Below are positions 6,440-12,134 of a stretch of 14,240 nt of DNA, one piece after another; position 1 is the first letter of the stretch, and every line of letters begins with the position of its first letter. The translations under genes and the position numbers were made by a program. Origin of the DNA: Actinomycetes bacterium (GTDB lineage: Bacteria > Actinomycetota > Actinomycetes > Propionibacteriales > Nocardioidaceae); assembly GCA_023417775.1 (NCBI GenBank), contig JAEZEJ010000130.1, positions 1-14,240 of the forward strand, read 5' to 3'. Below the pieces are notes generated by a model that did not search any database, had not been told where the DNA came from, and saw only the letters and a program-made list of their open reading frames with translations.

Positions 6440-6660
6440 GCGATCCTCTTGAGCACGGAGAGGAAGGCGTCGGACAATCCGACGACGTTGGAACGGAGAT
6501 GCTCCACGAGCTGCTTCATGTTGTCCGCGAGCTCGACGTCCTCGATGTTCTCGTCGATCAGCGATGTCAGCAGAACTGCCTCAAGCTCCGCGAGGCTCTT
6601 TCCCTGCTCGGTCTTCGCGATCGCGCCGACGGCGCGTGCCTTGGCCTCGGCGGCGTTCAC
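6436..6660 (-). CDS. Small helical acidic protein of unknown function
   Basis: A 74-residue product from GTG 6660, overlapping the upstream stop (GTGA); its stop overlaps the RusA start. It is almost entirely predicted helix, with heptad-like Leu/Val/Ile spacing (SLAELEAVLLTSLIDENIED and MKQLVEHLRSNVVGLSDAFL). A dimeric helical bundle or partner-binding protein is plausible. No DNA-binding or catalytic motif is visible. I do not recognise it. Confidence 0.65.
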   Translation of the reverse strand: MNAAEAKARAVGAIAKTEQGKSLAELEAVLLTSLIDENIEDVELADNMKQLVEHLRSNVVGLSDAFLSVLKRIA

Positions 6661-6983
6661 AGCTCGGGCTCCTCGTCATCGCTCTCGACGTCTTCGAGCG
6701 GCAGGGGCGTCCGCCCCGTCCGCTGAGTGATCGCCTTCTCCACCAGATCTCGCACCCGTGGGTCGGTGTCCTGGATCGGGCCCATCGGCTCGAACTTCCG
6801 CAGCCGCACGTGCGGCTGGACCAGGCCGGTGTCCGTGTTGGTGACGATCTTCGGGACGTCGTAGACCACGATCGCCGCGCGGAGCTGAGTCGGATCTTTC
6901 AGCAGCTCGTCGTGCTCGTCGTCGAGGCCGTTGAAGTCCTCATTGGCAGGCAGGGCGGCGGACAGCTTCACGGTGTTGCTCAT
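6657..6983 (-). CDS. Unknown protein with acidic C-terminal tail (108 aa)
   Basis: The start is ATG 6983, overlapping the upstream stop (ATGA). The open frame extends further upstream, but that part is an arginine-rich shadow of the zinc-ribbon gene. The protein has a central strand pattern AAIVVYDVPKIVTNTDTG and VQPHVRLRKFEPMGP (~36-70), then a basic helix and the acidic tail LEDVESDDEEPEL. Acidic tails of this type occur in single-stranded DNA-binding and other DNA-mimicking or partner-docking proteins, but the core is not a clear OB fold, so no function is claimed. Its position between zinc proteins and RusA suggests a DNA-metabolism accessory role. Confidence 0.65.
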   Translation of the reverse strand: MSNTVKLSAALPANEDFNGLDDEHDELLKDPTQLRAAIVVYDVPKIVTNTDTGLVQPHVRLRKFEPMGPIQDTDPRVRDLVEKAITQRTGRTPLPLEDVESDDEEPEL

Positions 6984-7288
6984 CGGGTATGCCTCTCTGG
7001 GTTGGGTGTCTCGTACTCGAACAAGGTGGGAGGGGGCTCCGGCCGCGTGTTCTTCCGGCCCCGGCGGTCGGAGAATCGACAGGTCGCGTGGTGCGGCATG
7101 TAGACCACCCACTCGTCCGGCGGCTTCTCGTTCTTGTGGAGGACGCGGCCGACGAGCTCGCGGAGGTCGCTCATGGTCGCGGCGACGTTGCCGTCCTCGT
7201 CGGGCACGGCGTCGACGGGGATGCGCCGGCCGGTCTCGATGTTGGTGACGAACTTGATCGGGTTGCGGCACTTCTTGCAGGCGGCCAT
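6980..7288 (-). CDS. Actinophage-type zinc-ribbon protein
   Basis: A 102-residue product from ATG 7288 (TGATG overlap). The N-terminal knuckle CKKC is at 4-7, followed by a strand IKFVTNIETGRRIPVDA (11-27). A second ligand group HHATC (66-70) closes the ribbon, giving a Cys2-His-Cys site. The pattern, C-x-x-C, then a TG-x-x-(I/M)PVD strand and a late H-x-x-C, recurs in small uncharacterised actinophage proteins (from memory, not searched). The C-terminal third is basic and Pro-rich. Nucleic-acid binding is plausible but unproven. Confidence 0.7.
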   Translation of the reverse strand: MAACKKCRNPIKFVTNIETGRRIPVDAVPDEDGNVAATMSDLRELVGRVLHKNEKPPDEWVVYMPHHATCRFSDRRGRKNTRPEPPPTLFEYETPNPERHTR

Positions 7289-7623
7289 CAGCTCTCACCA
7301 CTCAGCGGAGTCACCGAGTCGAGCACCACGATGTCCTTGAACAGCACCATCTTGAAGATGTGTCCGCACTCGGCACACACGATCTCCGCCAGTAGCTGAT
7401 TCTGTTCATCGAGCGTGCGATCGAGGTGCGCCCTGCAGGCGAGACGGTCGTATCGGTGGCCACAACACGTGTGGTGCGCGACGAAGCGGTGCGTCGCGGG
7501 CTCCTCGCAGCGATAGCGCGGAAGCCTGTACTCACAGATCGGTGCCCAGTCGAGATGTTCGATCAGCTCGGCGTCCGTCGAGGAATCCGACGACGGCACG
7601 ACGGTCGGCGTCTCAGTAGCCAT
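7288..7623 (-). CDS. Cys/His-rich zinc-binding protein (111 aa)
   Basis: The chosen start, ATG 7623, gives an 11-base overlap with the previous gene; ATG 7632, three codons upstream, is possible. After a Thr/Ser-rich N-terminus, ligands are dense: C30, C39, H45, C53, C54, C63 and H66 (CCGHRYDRLACRAH), and a classic C-x-x-C knuckle CAECGH at 83-88. Two zinc sites are likely. The last ~25 residues are a hydrophobic strand (KMVLFKDIVVLDSV). No enzyme motif is seen. It sits next to a second zinc-ribbon gene. Function unknown. Confidence 0.7.
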   Translation of the reverse strand: MATETPTVVPSSDSSTDAELIEHLDWAPICEYRLPRYRCEEPATHRFVAHHTCCGHRYDRLACRAHLDRTLDEQNQLLAEIVCAECGHIFKMVLFKDIVVLDSVTPLSGES

Positions 7624-7762
7624 CGGGATCACCGCACTCGCAGTGGCCGGCGTACTTCTCGCTCGGGCGGTCGTCTGCGCCGAGCGCGAGCACCAACATG
7701 ACGATCACCGCGGTGGCGAACCCGAGACAGACACCGAGCAGCAGGTACATGAGCGCGCTCAT
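7613..7762 (-). CDS. Small single-pass membrane protein (49 aa)
   Basis: It opens at ATG 7762, sharing ATGA with the 28-residue gene upstream, and its TGA lies inside the start of the next gene. Residues 3-28 are one hydrophobic helix (LMYLLLGVCLGFATAVIVML), followed by a charged cytoplasmic or external tail of ~20 residues ending in HCECGDPDGY, with two cysteines and a histidine that could bind metal. Overlap at both ends and a clean membrane helix support it despite its size. Function unknown. Confidence 0.65.
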   Translation of the reverse strand: MSALMYLLLGVCLGFATAVIVMLVLALGADDRPSEKYAGHCECGDPDGY

Positions 7763-7845
7763 CGACCCTCACCGCCCGCCCAACCGATCGTCACCGCGAG
7801 CGACGCGAGCACGCCCAGCAGCAGCCACGTTGCCAGCGGAGTCAT
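7759..7845 (-). CDS. Tiny membrane peptide (28 aa)
   Basis: ATG 7845 shares ATGA with the RecT-like gene's stop, and the peptide's TGA is shared with the next start, so the frame exactly fills the space between two accepted genes. It encodes a single hydrophobic helix, TPLATWLLLGVLASLAVTIG, plus a short GEGR-type tail. It is too short for most gene finders. The exact fit and a perfect transmembrane helix make it likely real. Function unknown. Confidence 0.6.
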   Translation of the reverse strand: MTPLATWLLLGVLASLAVTIGWAGGEGR

Positions 7846-8981
7846 GACTCATCACCACCGGACTGCGCACGGTGCGCCTCGGCCGCCTTGAGGACGTTCT
7901 CGAGGTCTTCGCGCGACTCACACGGCACAAGCGTGTCGATCACGCCGGATGCCTCGCGCTTCGTCATCTCCTTCGACGACGGCACGTCGCGACCAATGAG
8001 CTGCTGCACGATCCACAGCCGCTCCCCGCGATCCCTGATGCCGAGACCGTTGAACTTCGCGACGAGCGACGTCACCTGAGGCTTCGTGGCCTTCGGCTCC
8101 TCGGGTTCGTCCTCCTCAGGAGCAGGCTCGTCGACCTCGGGCTCGGGCTCGGGGTCGGGTGGCGGCGCGGCAGCTTCCCCACTACCAGCACCGCCACCCC
8201 TCGGCTCCGGAACCGGCGGTGGCTCCGGGGCCGGCGGCTCGGCGGGGTCCGCCGAGACGTTCCTGGGTGGCTCGGGAGCCTCAGGCGCGGGCGGCTCGAC
8301 GGCCGCCGCAGCCTTCTTCTTCGCACGGCTCACGGTCTTCTTGGGCGTCACAGCAGACGCCTCGCCGCCCTCGACAACGGGCGCCTGACCGGGCACCACG
8401 ATCACGTCGTCGAACTCTTCGGTCGCGGCGAGACCGTGGATCACATCGGGGAAGATCATCCGGCACAGCTCGGCCGTCGCGCGGGCGAGCAGCATCTGTC
8501 GGGGGTACGCCTGCCAGTTGAACTTGCCGCTCAGCTTCGCCCGCTTCGCGTCATCGAGCGTCCACGTGACCGCCGACCAGATGTCCGAACCCTTGCGGCG
8601 ACCAGTCACCGTGACCTTGGCCGACGTCGACTCGGGGATGCCGATGTCATGGCCGTGCTGCAGCACCAGCGCACGCATCGCCTCCGCGCTCATACCGACG
8701 CGACCTTCGACGTTGTGCAGCTGCGTGAGAGCGTTCATCGGCCCGAGCCCGACCTCGCGGCCGTACAGGATGCGTGCCGCCGTCGCTGGCGTGTTCCCCT
8801 GGATCTGCTTCGGCACCATGTCGGACTGCGAGATGACGCTCGACAGCTCCCCGATCTCGGCGAGCACCGACGTCCACGAGTCCGTCGCGGCGTTCCGCAG
8901 ATCCGCGCGGGTGACGAGATCGCCGTCGACCCTGACCACCTCGCGCGACGGCTGCCCTTCGTAGCGTTCGATCTCGCTCAT
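7842..8981 (-). CDS. recT: RecT-like single-strand annealing protein
   Basis: A 379-residue product from ATG 8981 (TGATG overlap with the exonuclease stop). Residues ~30-195 match RecT-family pairing proteins: PATAARILYGREVGLGPMNA (65-84), LHNVEGRVGMSAEAMRALV (88-106), then YPRQMLLARATAELCRMIFP (159-178) and DVIHGLAATEEFDD. Residues ~200-300 are a Lys/Ala then Pro/Glu/Ala-rich linker. Residues 300-375 form a separate helical domain (TKPQVTSLVAKFNGLGIRDR, then TKREASGVIDTL). It should anneal complementary single strands exposed by the upstream exonuclease. Most RecT proteins are ~270-350 residues; the extra length is the linker and tail domain. The pairing assignment is firm; the tail's role is not known. 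Confidence 0.85.
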   Translation of the reverse strand: MSEIERYEGQPSREVVRVDGDLVTRADLRNAATDSWTSVLAEIGELSSVISQSDMVPKQIQGNTPATAARILYGREVGLGPMNALTQLHNVEGRVGMSAEAMRALVLQHGHDIGIPESTSAKVTVTGRRKGSDIWSAVTWTLDDAKRAKLSGKFNWQAYPRQMLLARATAELCRMIFPDVIHGLAATEEFDDVIVVPGQAPVVEGGEASAVTPKKTVSRAKKKAAAAVEPPAPEAPEPPRNVSADPAEPPAPEPPPVPEPRGGGAGSGEAAAPPPDPEPEPEVDEPAPEEDEPEEPKATKPQVTSLVAKFNGLGIRDRGERLWIVQQLIGRDVPSSKEMTKREASGVIDTLVPCESREDLENVLKAAEAHRAQSGGDES

Positions 8982-9766
8982 CAGGCCACCGCCTCGAAGT
9001 CATCGAGCTGTAGCGCCGCGCCAAGCGCAGGCTGCTCCTTCACGCTGTCCATCCACCACGCCGTCGCCTGCAGATACTGGAACTGCCGCCACAGCTGGTC
9101 ACGGTCCTCGATCACCGGCACCAAACGCACCGCGTCCGGCATGATGTGAGCGATGTAGAGCGCCGAGATCTCCGGCATCGGCTGCTCCGACTCCGGCCCG
9201 TCCGGCTGCCAGATGTCACAGCGGGCATACGCCTCGAGCTGCAGCGCCGCGTCGTCGTACACGCCCTTGCCGGTCTTGAGGTCCAACATCACGGACTCGT
9301 CACCGATCCGCCCGATCCGTGCGATCGAGTCGAGCGTCCCGGCGTATGCCCGCGTCGTGCTCCCACAGGGCGCCTCGGTCGCGGTGACGGTGACGTCCCA
9401 CTCGTCGAGGAACCGGGCATAGGCCTCGACCGGGCCGCGCAGCTCATCGGAGACCTCGACCTCCTGGCCGTGCGACAGCTTCTCGCCGAGATCGTGAATC
9501 TGGGTTCCGCGCAACGCGGCCGCCTTGGTGGTGTTCCAGCGGGCGTCCTGCAGCTCCTTGAGCCGCTTCGACGGCGGCAGGTCAGCGAGCTCGTCCCACC
9601 GGTCGACGGCGGACTCCGCGGTGACGTTGGCCGCCCAGTTCACGAGCGCCGGCTTGGGGAGCGCGTTGAGGATGCTGGTGACGCCGCGGACCTTCTGGCC
9701 GTCGATCGTGTAGCCGTGGCCGCGTCCGTAGTTCCGGCGCTTAAGCCGGGAGTCTGGGGCGCTCAT
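8981..9766 (-). CDS. RecB-like PD-(D/E)XK exonuclease
   Basis: A 261-residue product. ATG 9766 is chosen because it overlaps the preceding stop (ATGA); the longer open frame upstream is a shadow of that gene. RecB/Cas4-type nuclease residues are in order: GTQIH with H91, a glutamate in ATEAP (E131), AGTLD with D146, the catalytic pair LDLKTGK with D162 and K164, and QLEAY (Q176/Y180). The enzyme should resect double-stranded DNA ends with magnesium, giving single strands to the RecT-like protein encoded next; the exonuclease/annealase order is a classic phage recombination pair. No Cas4-like Fe-S cysteine cluster is visible. Confidence 0.85.
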   Translation of the reverse strand: MSAPDSRLKRRNYGRGHGYTIDGQKVRGVTSILNALPKPALVNWAANVTAESAVDRWDELADLPPSKRLKELQDARWNTTKAAALRGTQIHDLGEKLSHGQEVEVSDELRGPVEAYARFLDEWDVTVTATEAPCGSTTRAYAGTLDSIARIGRIGDESVMLDLKTGKGVYDDAALQLEAYARCDIWQPDGPESEQPMPEISALYIAHIMPDAVRLVPVIEDRDQLWRQFQYLQATAWWMDSVKEQPALGAALQLDDFEAVA

Positions 9767-9957
9767 GCCTTGCCCGCCATCTCGGTACGCACTCGCTCGA
9801 TCTCCGCGCGGTGGAACCGGCGCTGTCCGCCGAGGGTGCGAACGGCGGTGATCTTGCCGCCGCTCTCCCATCGGCGGATGGTGCCGACCGAGACGCCGAG
9901 CGCACGAGCGGCGTCACCAATGGATAGTGATGCTTCGTCGCTATAGGTATCTTCCAT
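9763..9957 (-). CDS. Small MerR/BldC-type DNA-binding protein, putative Xis or Cro
   Basis: The 64-residue product starts at ATG 9957, one base from the predicted transcription start; an ATG 18 bases upstream would lie in the promoter. Residues 11-49 are a compact helix-turn-helix with wing: SIGDAARALGVSVGTIRRW, then TLGGQRRFHRAEIERVR. This fold is used by excisionases and by BldC-like regulators. As first gene of the early operon, divergent from the repressor, it sits where Cro is found in integration-dependent switches; the fold favours excisionase (directing integrase to excise). It might do both. No SD is needed if the mRNA is leaderless. Confidence 0.75.
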   Translation of the reverse strand: MEDTYSDEASLSIGDAARALGVSVGTIRRWESGGKITAVRTLGGQRRFHRAEIERVRTEMAGKA

Positions 9958-9964
9958 GCGGTGA

Positions 9965-9994
9965 AAGGTAGCCATAGCTACATTTTGCTGTCAA
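9965..9994 (-). promoter_or_regulatory. Early leftward promoter
   Basis: A consensus -35 TTGACA (9994-9989) is followed by an 18-base spacer and -10 TACCTT (9970-9965). The predicted start of transcription, about 9958, is one base before ATG 9957, implying a leaderless message for the 23-gene operon. The operator-like motif at 9981-9968 overlaps the -10 box by three bases. Confidence 0.65.
9968..9981 (-). promoter_or_regulatory. Operator-like palindrome in early promoter
   Basis: GTAGCTATGGCTAC on the minus strand is a perfect 5-bp inverted repeat (GTAGC / GCTAC) with a 4-base centre. It lies 7 bases after the -35 box and covers the start of the -10. A 12/14 match sits at the same position in the repressor promoter. 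Binding there would block RNA polymerase. The repressor encoded at 10057 is the obvious ligand; this is inferred. Confidence 0.6.
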
Positions 9995-10020
9995 GCAGCT
10001 ATCGGCGTGTTGACCAACAA

Positions 10021-10050
10021 TTGACAGGTTTGGGTAGGTATGGGTACATT
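10021..10050 (+). promoter_or_regulatory. Repressor promoter
   Basis: TTGACA (10021-10026), an 18-base spacer and TACATT (10045-10050). The predicted +1 falls on the A of ATG 10057, so the repressor mRNA is predicted to be leaderless, as is lambda cI from PRM and many actinobacterial genes. Layout is a mirror copy of the early promoter. Confidence 0.7.
10034..10047 (+). promoter_or_regulatory. Second operator-like site in repressor promoter
   Basis: GTAGGTATGGGTAC matches the early-promoter site at 12 of 14 bases and occupies the same place, 7 bases after TTGACA and overlapping the -10 by three bases. Its outer GTA/TAC arms are symmetric but the inner bases are not, so it may be the weaker site, allowing autoregulation at higher repressor level. 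Confidence 0.55.
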
Positions 10051-10056
10051 CACACC

Positions 10057-10392
10057 ATGAGTGCAGACGTCACCCCGCTCGGGCACCTTCCCCGCTTCGG
10101 ATTCGATGACCGGATCCGCCGCGTGCGCCGGGACATGGGGATCGACCAGGGGAAGATGGCGGAACTGCTCGGTATCGACCGACAGACCTACAGCGCGTGG
10201 GAGTCGGGTCGCAATAAGCCTCGGAGCGTCGTCGCGATCGCGGAGAAGCTTGAGGAGATCAGCGGAGTCCCACGTCAGTGGTTTCTCGGCTGGATGGATG
10301 ACCAGCCGCCGAGCGGCGGTGGTCCTGAGAGCGGAAGACGGGACTCGAACCCGCAACATTCTGCTTGGAAGGCAGAGACTCTAGCCAATTGA
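10057..10392 (+). CDS. XRE-family phage repressor whose 3' end lies in a tRNA gene
   Basis: A 111-residue product from ATG 10057, placed by the leaderless promoter. Residues ~17-75 are an XRE/Cro-CI helix-turn-helix: IRRVRRDMGIDQGKMAELLG, then IDRQTYSAWESGRNKPRS and a closing helix VVAIAEKLEEISGV. There is no peptidase-type (LexA/CI) C-terminal domain, so RecA-driven self-cleavage is not expected. From residue 92 the coding sequence is the antisense of tRNA-Gly, giving RRDSNPQHSAWKAETLAN, and TGA 10390-10392 lies in the tRNA D-arm. It should maintain lysogeny by binding the two operators. Its free, circular-phage form would have a different C-terminus if attP lies in this gene, as in mycobacteriophage BPs. 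Confidence 0.8.
   Translation: MSADVTPLGHLPRFGFDDRIRRVRRDMGIDQGKMAELLGIDRQTYSAWESGRNKPRSVVAIAEKLEEISGVPRQWFLGWMDDQPPSGGGPESGRRDSNPQHSAWKAETLAN
10331..10376. other. Predicted prophage attachment site (host junction)
   Basis: The tRNA-Gly 3' half is the boundary between phage-like DNA (left) and host DNA (right). Tyrosine integrases commonly use tRNA 3' halves as attB and the phage carries the missing half. The end coordinate is a guess covering the T-arm and anticodon arm. The other junction is outside the window, so the core cannot be measured. Confidence 0.55.
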
Positions 10393-10403
10393 GCTACTTC
10401 CGC
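10331..10403 (-). tRNA. tRNA-Gly(TCC)
   Basis: A 73-base cloverleaf reads on the minus strand. The 7-bp acceptor stem GCGGAAG/CTTCCGC is perfect. The D-stem is GCTC/GAGT, the anticodon stem TCTGC/GCAGA with loop CTTCCAA (anticodon TCC), and the T-stem GCGGG/CCCGT with loop TTCGAGT. CCA is not encoded. The gene appears intact, so prophage integration has kept it functional. The plus-strand repressor frame ends inside it, giving convergent overlap. Confidence 0.95.
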
Positions 10404-10516
10404 ATGCTGCCGAGGCAGCGCCCTCATTCTGCCATAGTCGTCCAGCGGGTCGGCGCGCAGGCCGCGGCAGGGGCCGCATGGAGCGCCGAGCGTCTCTCCT
10501 GTCCCTCCCCGGGCCG
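10404..10516. other. Intergenic region before tRNA-Gly
   Basis: It contains a GCTGCC/GGCAGC inverted repeat (10406-10419) directly next to the tRNA 5' end. The repeat has only a 2-base centre and no T-run, so it is not called a terminator. No gene is seen. A tRNA promoter must lie here but no strong -35/-10 pair stands out. Confidence 0.4.
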
Positions 10517-11056
10517 TCAGCCGGTGCGGACGACGATGTCGGCGGCGGCCGGGGTGTGCTCACGGTCGAGGTGCCGGCTCTCCTCCTCCGCCCAGATGTC
10601 CCACCAGGGGCGGTAGGTCTCACCATCGCGGGCGAGGGCACGGCGACGGCGCGTGCTCTCGTCGGCGTCGAGCCAGACGAGCAGGCTGAGGAAGGGGCGA
10701 ACGGCCGTGGCACCGGAACCGACGCCATCGACGATGAGCAGCGGTCCGGGTGTCACGGTGAGCGGTGCGCCGGGGCGGTCGTGCTCCCAGTCCCAACGAG
10801 ATGCCGAGCCGACCTCGTCGACGGCGAGATCGGCGAGGATGTCGCGCAGCGCGTTCACCGCCGGCTCCAGCCCGCGCCACCCGGTGTAGAGATCCTCCAG
10901 GGCGAGGACGGGAGCGTCGAACCGATGGGCGAGCTGATGCGCGAACTCGGTCTTGCCGGCCCCGCTGCGACCGTCGATCGCGATCACTCTGGTGCGCCCG
11001 CACGCGGGTTCGCGGCGGAACAGGGTCTCTGCGACGTGGTCGAGGGCATCGGTCAC
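10517..11056 (-). CDS. Uridine-kinase-like P-loop NTPase (host)
   Basis: A 179-residue product from GTG 11056. A Walker A motif GRSGAGKT (29-36) follows the strand RVIAIDG. A second strand PLLIVDGVGSG (~105-115) and LLVWLDADESTRRRRALARD (125-144) match the Walker B-like and lid regions of uridine/pantothenate-kinase-type enzymes. Trp-rich DWEHDRPG and YRPWWDIWAEEE would line the acceptor pocket. Many actinobacteria carry this short ATP-binding protein; its substrate is not established, so kinase activity on a nucleoside is inference. It lies upstream of tRNA-Gly on the same strand with 113 bases between. Confidence 0.75.
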   Translation of the reverse strand: MTDALDHVAETLFRREPACGRTRVIAIDGRSGAGKTEFAHQLAHRFDAPVLALEDLYTGWRGLEPAVNALRDILADLAVDEVGSASRWDWEHDRPGAPLTVTPGPLLIVDGVGSGATAVRPFLSLLVWLDADESTRRRRALARDGETYRPWWDIWAEEESRHLDREHTPAAADIVVRTG

Positions 11057-11145
11057 TCCTCGATCGTGCCACGCTCCCTCATGCCACCCGTCCCGTCGGA
11101 CGTTCCGGGCGATAGGCTGTGTAGCCGGTGCTCACTGAGTGCCGA

Positions 11146-11222
<77 letters not shown>

Positions 11223-11249
11223 CGTCGCGGCGACGGTTGAGGGGGTCCG

Positions 11250-11594
11250 ATGCAGACAGCTGGCCTGTCGGCATTCTCACGGCACTGCTTCGCGTCCTTC
11301 GGCTCGTGGCGTTCGGCCGGCTCCTTCCTCTCCGCCGCATCGGTCACCTCCTCCGGCTCGCTGCTCTCCATCGCCTCGAGCGGGTCGATCCTCTCGATCG
11401 GCTCCGCCGGCTCGATCGCATCGATCGGCTCTGCCGGGTCGATCCTCTCCGTGCGATCCGAGGGGCGGATCATCTCCTACCGCGATCGGCGGCTGTCGGG
11501 GATCGAGGCGACCGGCCTCGGCATCGCGGTCCTCGGCATCGCCGCCGTGACGGTCACGACGGCTCGACTGCTCGGCCGCCGCATCCCCGCCTGA
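11250..11594 (+). CDS. Small Ser/Gly/Ile repeat protein with C-terminal membrane helix (host)
   Basis: A 114-residue product from ATG 11250, preceded by GAGGGGG at good distance and only 30 bases after tRNA-Pro. Residues ~36-71 are four 9-residue repeats: GSLLSIASS, GSILSIGSA, GSIASIGSA and GSILSVRSE. The alternation of small and aliphatic residues could form a stacked beta-solenoid. After RIISYRDRRLS there is one hydrophobic helix (GIEATGLGIAVLGIAAVTV) and a short basic end. Similar low-complexity S-x-G-S proteins occur in actinobacteria (from memory, not searched). The opposite-strand frame is an acidic E/P/I-rich shadow. Function unknown. Confidence 0.6.
   Translation: MQTAGLSAFSRHCFASFGSWRSAGSFLSAASVTSSGSLLSIASSGSILSIGSAGSIASIGSAGSILSVRSEGRIISYRDRRLSGIEATGLGIAVLGIAAVTVTTARLLGRRIPA
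11355..11462 (+). repeat. 27-base tandem repeat (4 copies) coding GSILSIGSA units
   Basis: Four adjacent 27-base units begin at 11355, 11382, 11409 and 11436. The middle two are most alike (core TCGATC...TCGATCGGCTC). The period is a multiple of three, so copy changes would keep the reading frame. Confidence 0.7.
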
Positions 11595-11600
11595 CGATCC

Positions 11601-12134
11601 TCAGCCCTTCGCCTCGGGATATCTGCGGGCCAGGCGTTCCTCCCAGGCGCGGTCGGACTCCCAGTGGCCTTGCCGCTCCTGTTCGTATTCGCGTTCGCGC
11701 GTCACCCCGGCGAGCATCCTGGCCCGGCCCTTGGGGTGCAGGTGGATGCCGAGGAGAAGTGCCCCGACCAGCGTCCAGGGCGAGGTCATCACGCTCCCCA
11801 GGAAGCGCCAATAGCCCGACTCTCCCGTGGCGAGAGCCGCCACGGCGATGGAGGGTGCGACCAGCAGAAAGGCGACTGCGGTCGGCGCCCACCGGATCGG
11901 TCTCTCGGACAACTCGAACATCCGGTATCCCCGCAGCCGCCAGGCATCCTGCCACCAGAGCCCGGCGATCACGAGTCCCGGTGCGATCGCCGCCCACGGA
12001 TAGGGCCCTCGGGCGATGCCCCAGGCGAACCAGCCGAAGACGAGGGTCATCACGGGCAGCGTGAACCAGGGTGAACCGATCCACCCGAACGGCCACATGT
12101 CGTGGCGGCGGCGCGAACGTCGATCCGGACTCAT
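11601..12134 (-). CDS. Four-helix membrane protein of unknown function (host)
   Basis: A 177-residue product from ATG 12134. Four hydrophobic segments are visible at about residues 23-41, 45-63, 82-101 and 117-131. The N-terminus is strongly basic (RRSRRR), placing it in the cytoplasm by the positive-inside rule. The last ~45 residues are a charged soluble tail (REREYEQERQGHWESDRAWEERLARRY), probably a long helix. Trp is frequent. No transporter or enzyme motif is recognisable. An upstream ATG would add 30 Arg/Ala-rich residues that look non-coding. It converges with the repeat-protein gene, 6 bases apart, and diverges from the peptidase gene. Confidence 0.65.
   Translation of the reverse strand: MSPDRRSRRRHDMWPFGWIGSPWFTLPVMTLVFGWFAWGIARGPYPWAAIAPGLVIAGLWWQDAWRLRGYRMFELSERPIRWAPTAVAFLLVAPSIAVAALATGESGYWRFLGSVMTSPWTLVGALLLGIHLHPKGRARMLAGVTREREYEQERQGHWESDRAWEERLARRYPEAKG

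Noticed and set aside
6984..7301. Upstream extension of the acidic-tail protein
   Set aside because: Arg-rich antiparallel reading of the zinc-ribbon gene; ATG 6983 fits the overlap chain.
7872..9149. Plus-strand 425-codon open frame opposite RecT and the exonuclease
   Set aside because: It spans two well-supported minus-strand genes and has Arg/Leu-rich shadow composition.
9995..10008. Possible third operator copy (GCAGCTATCGGCGT)
   Set aside because: Only 9 of 14 bases match and it is not placed symmetrically; too weak to call.
10406..10419. GCTGCC/GGCAGC as a rho-independent terminator
   Set aside because: Two-base centre and no T-run on either strand.
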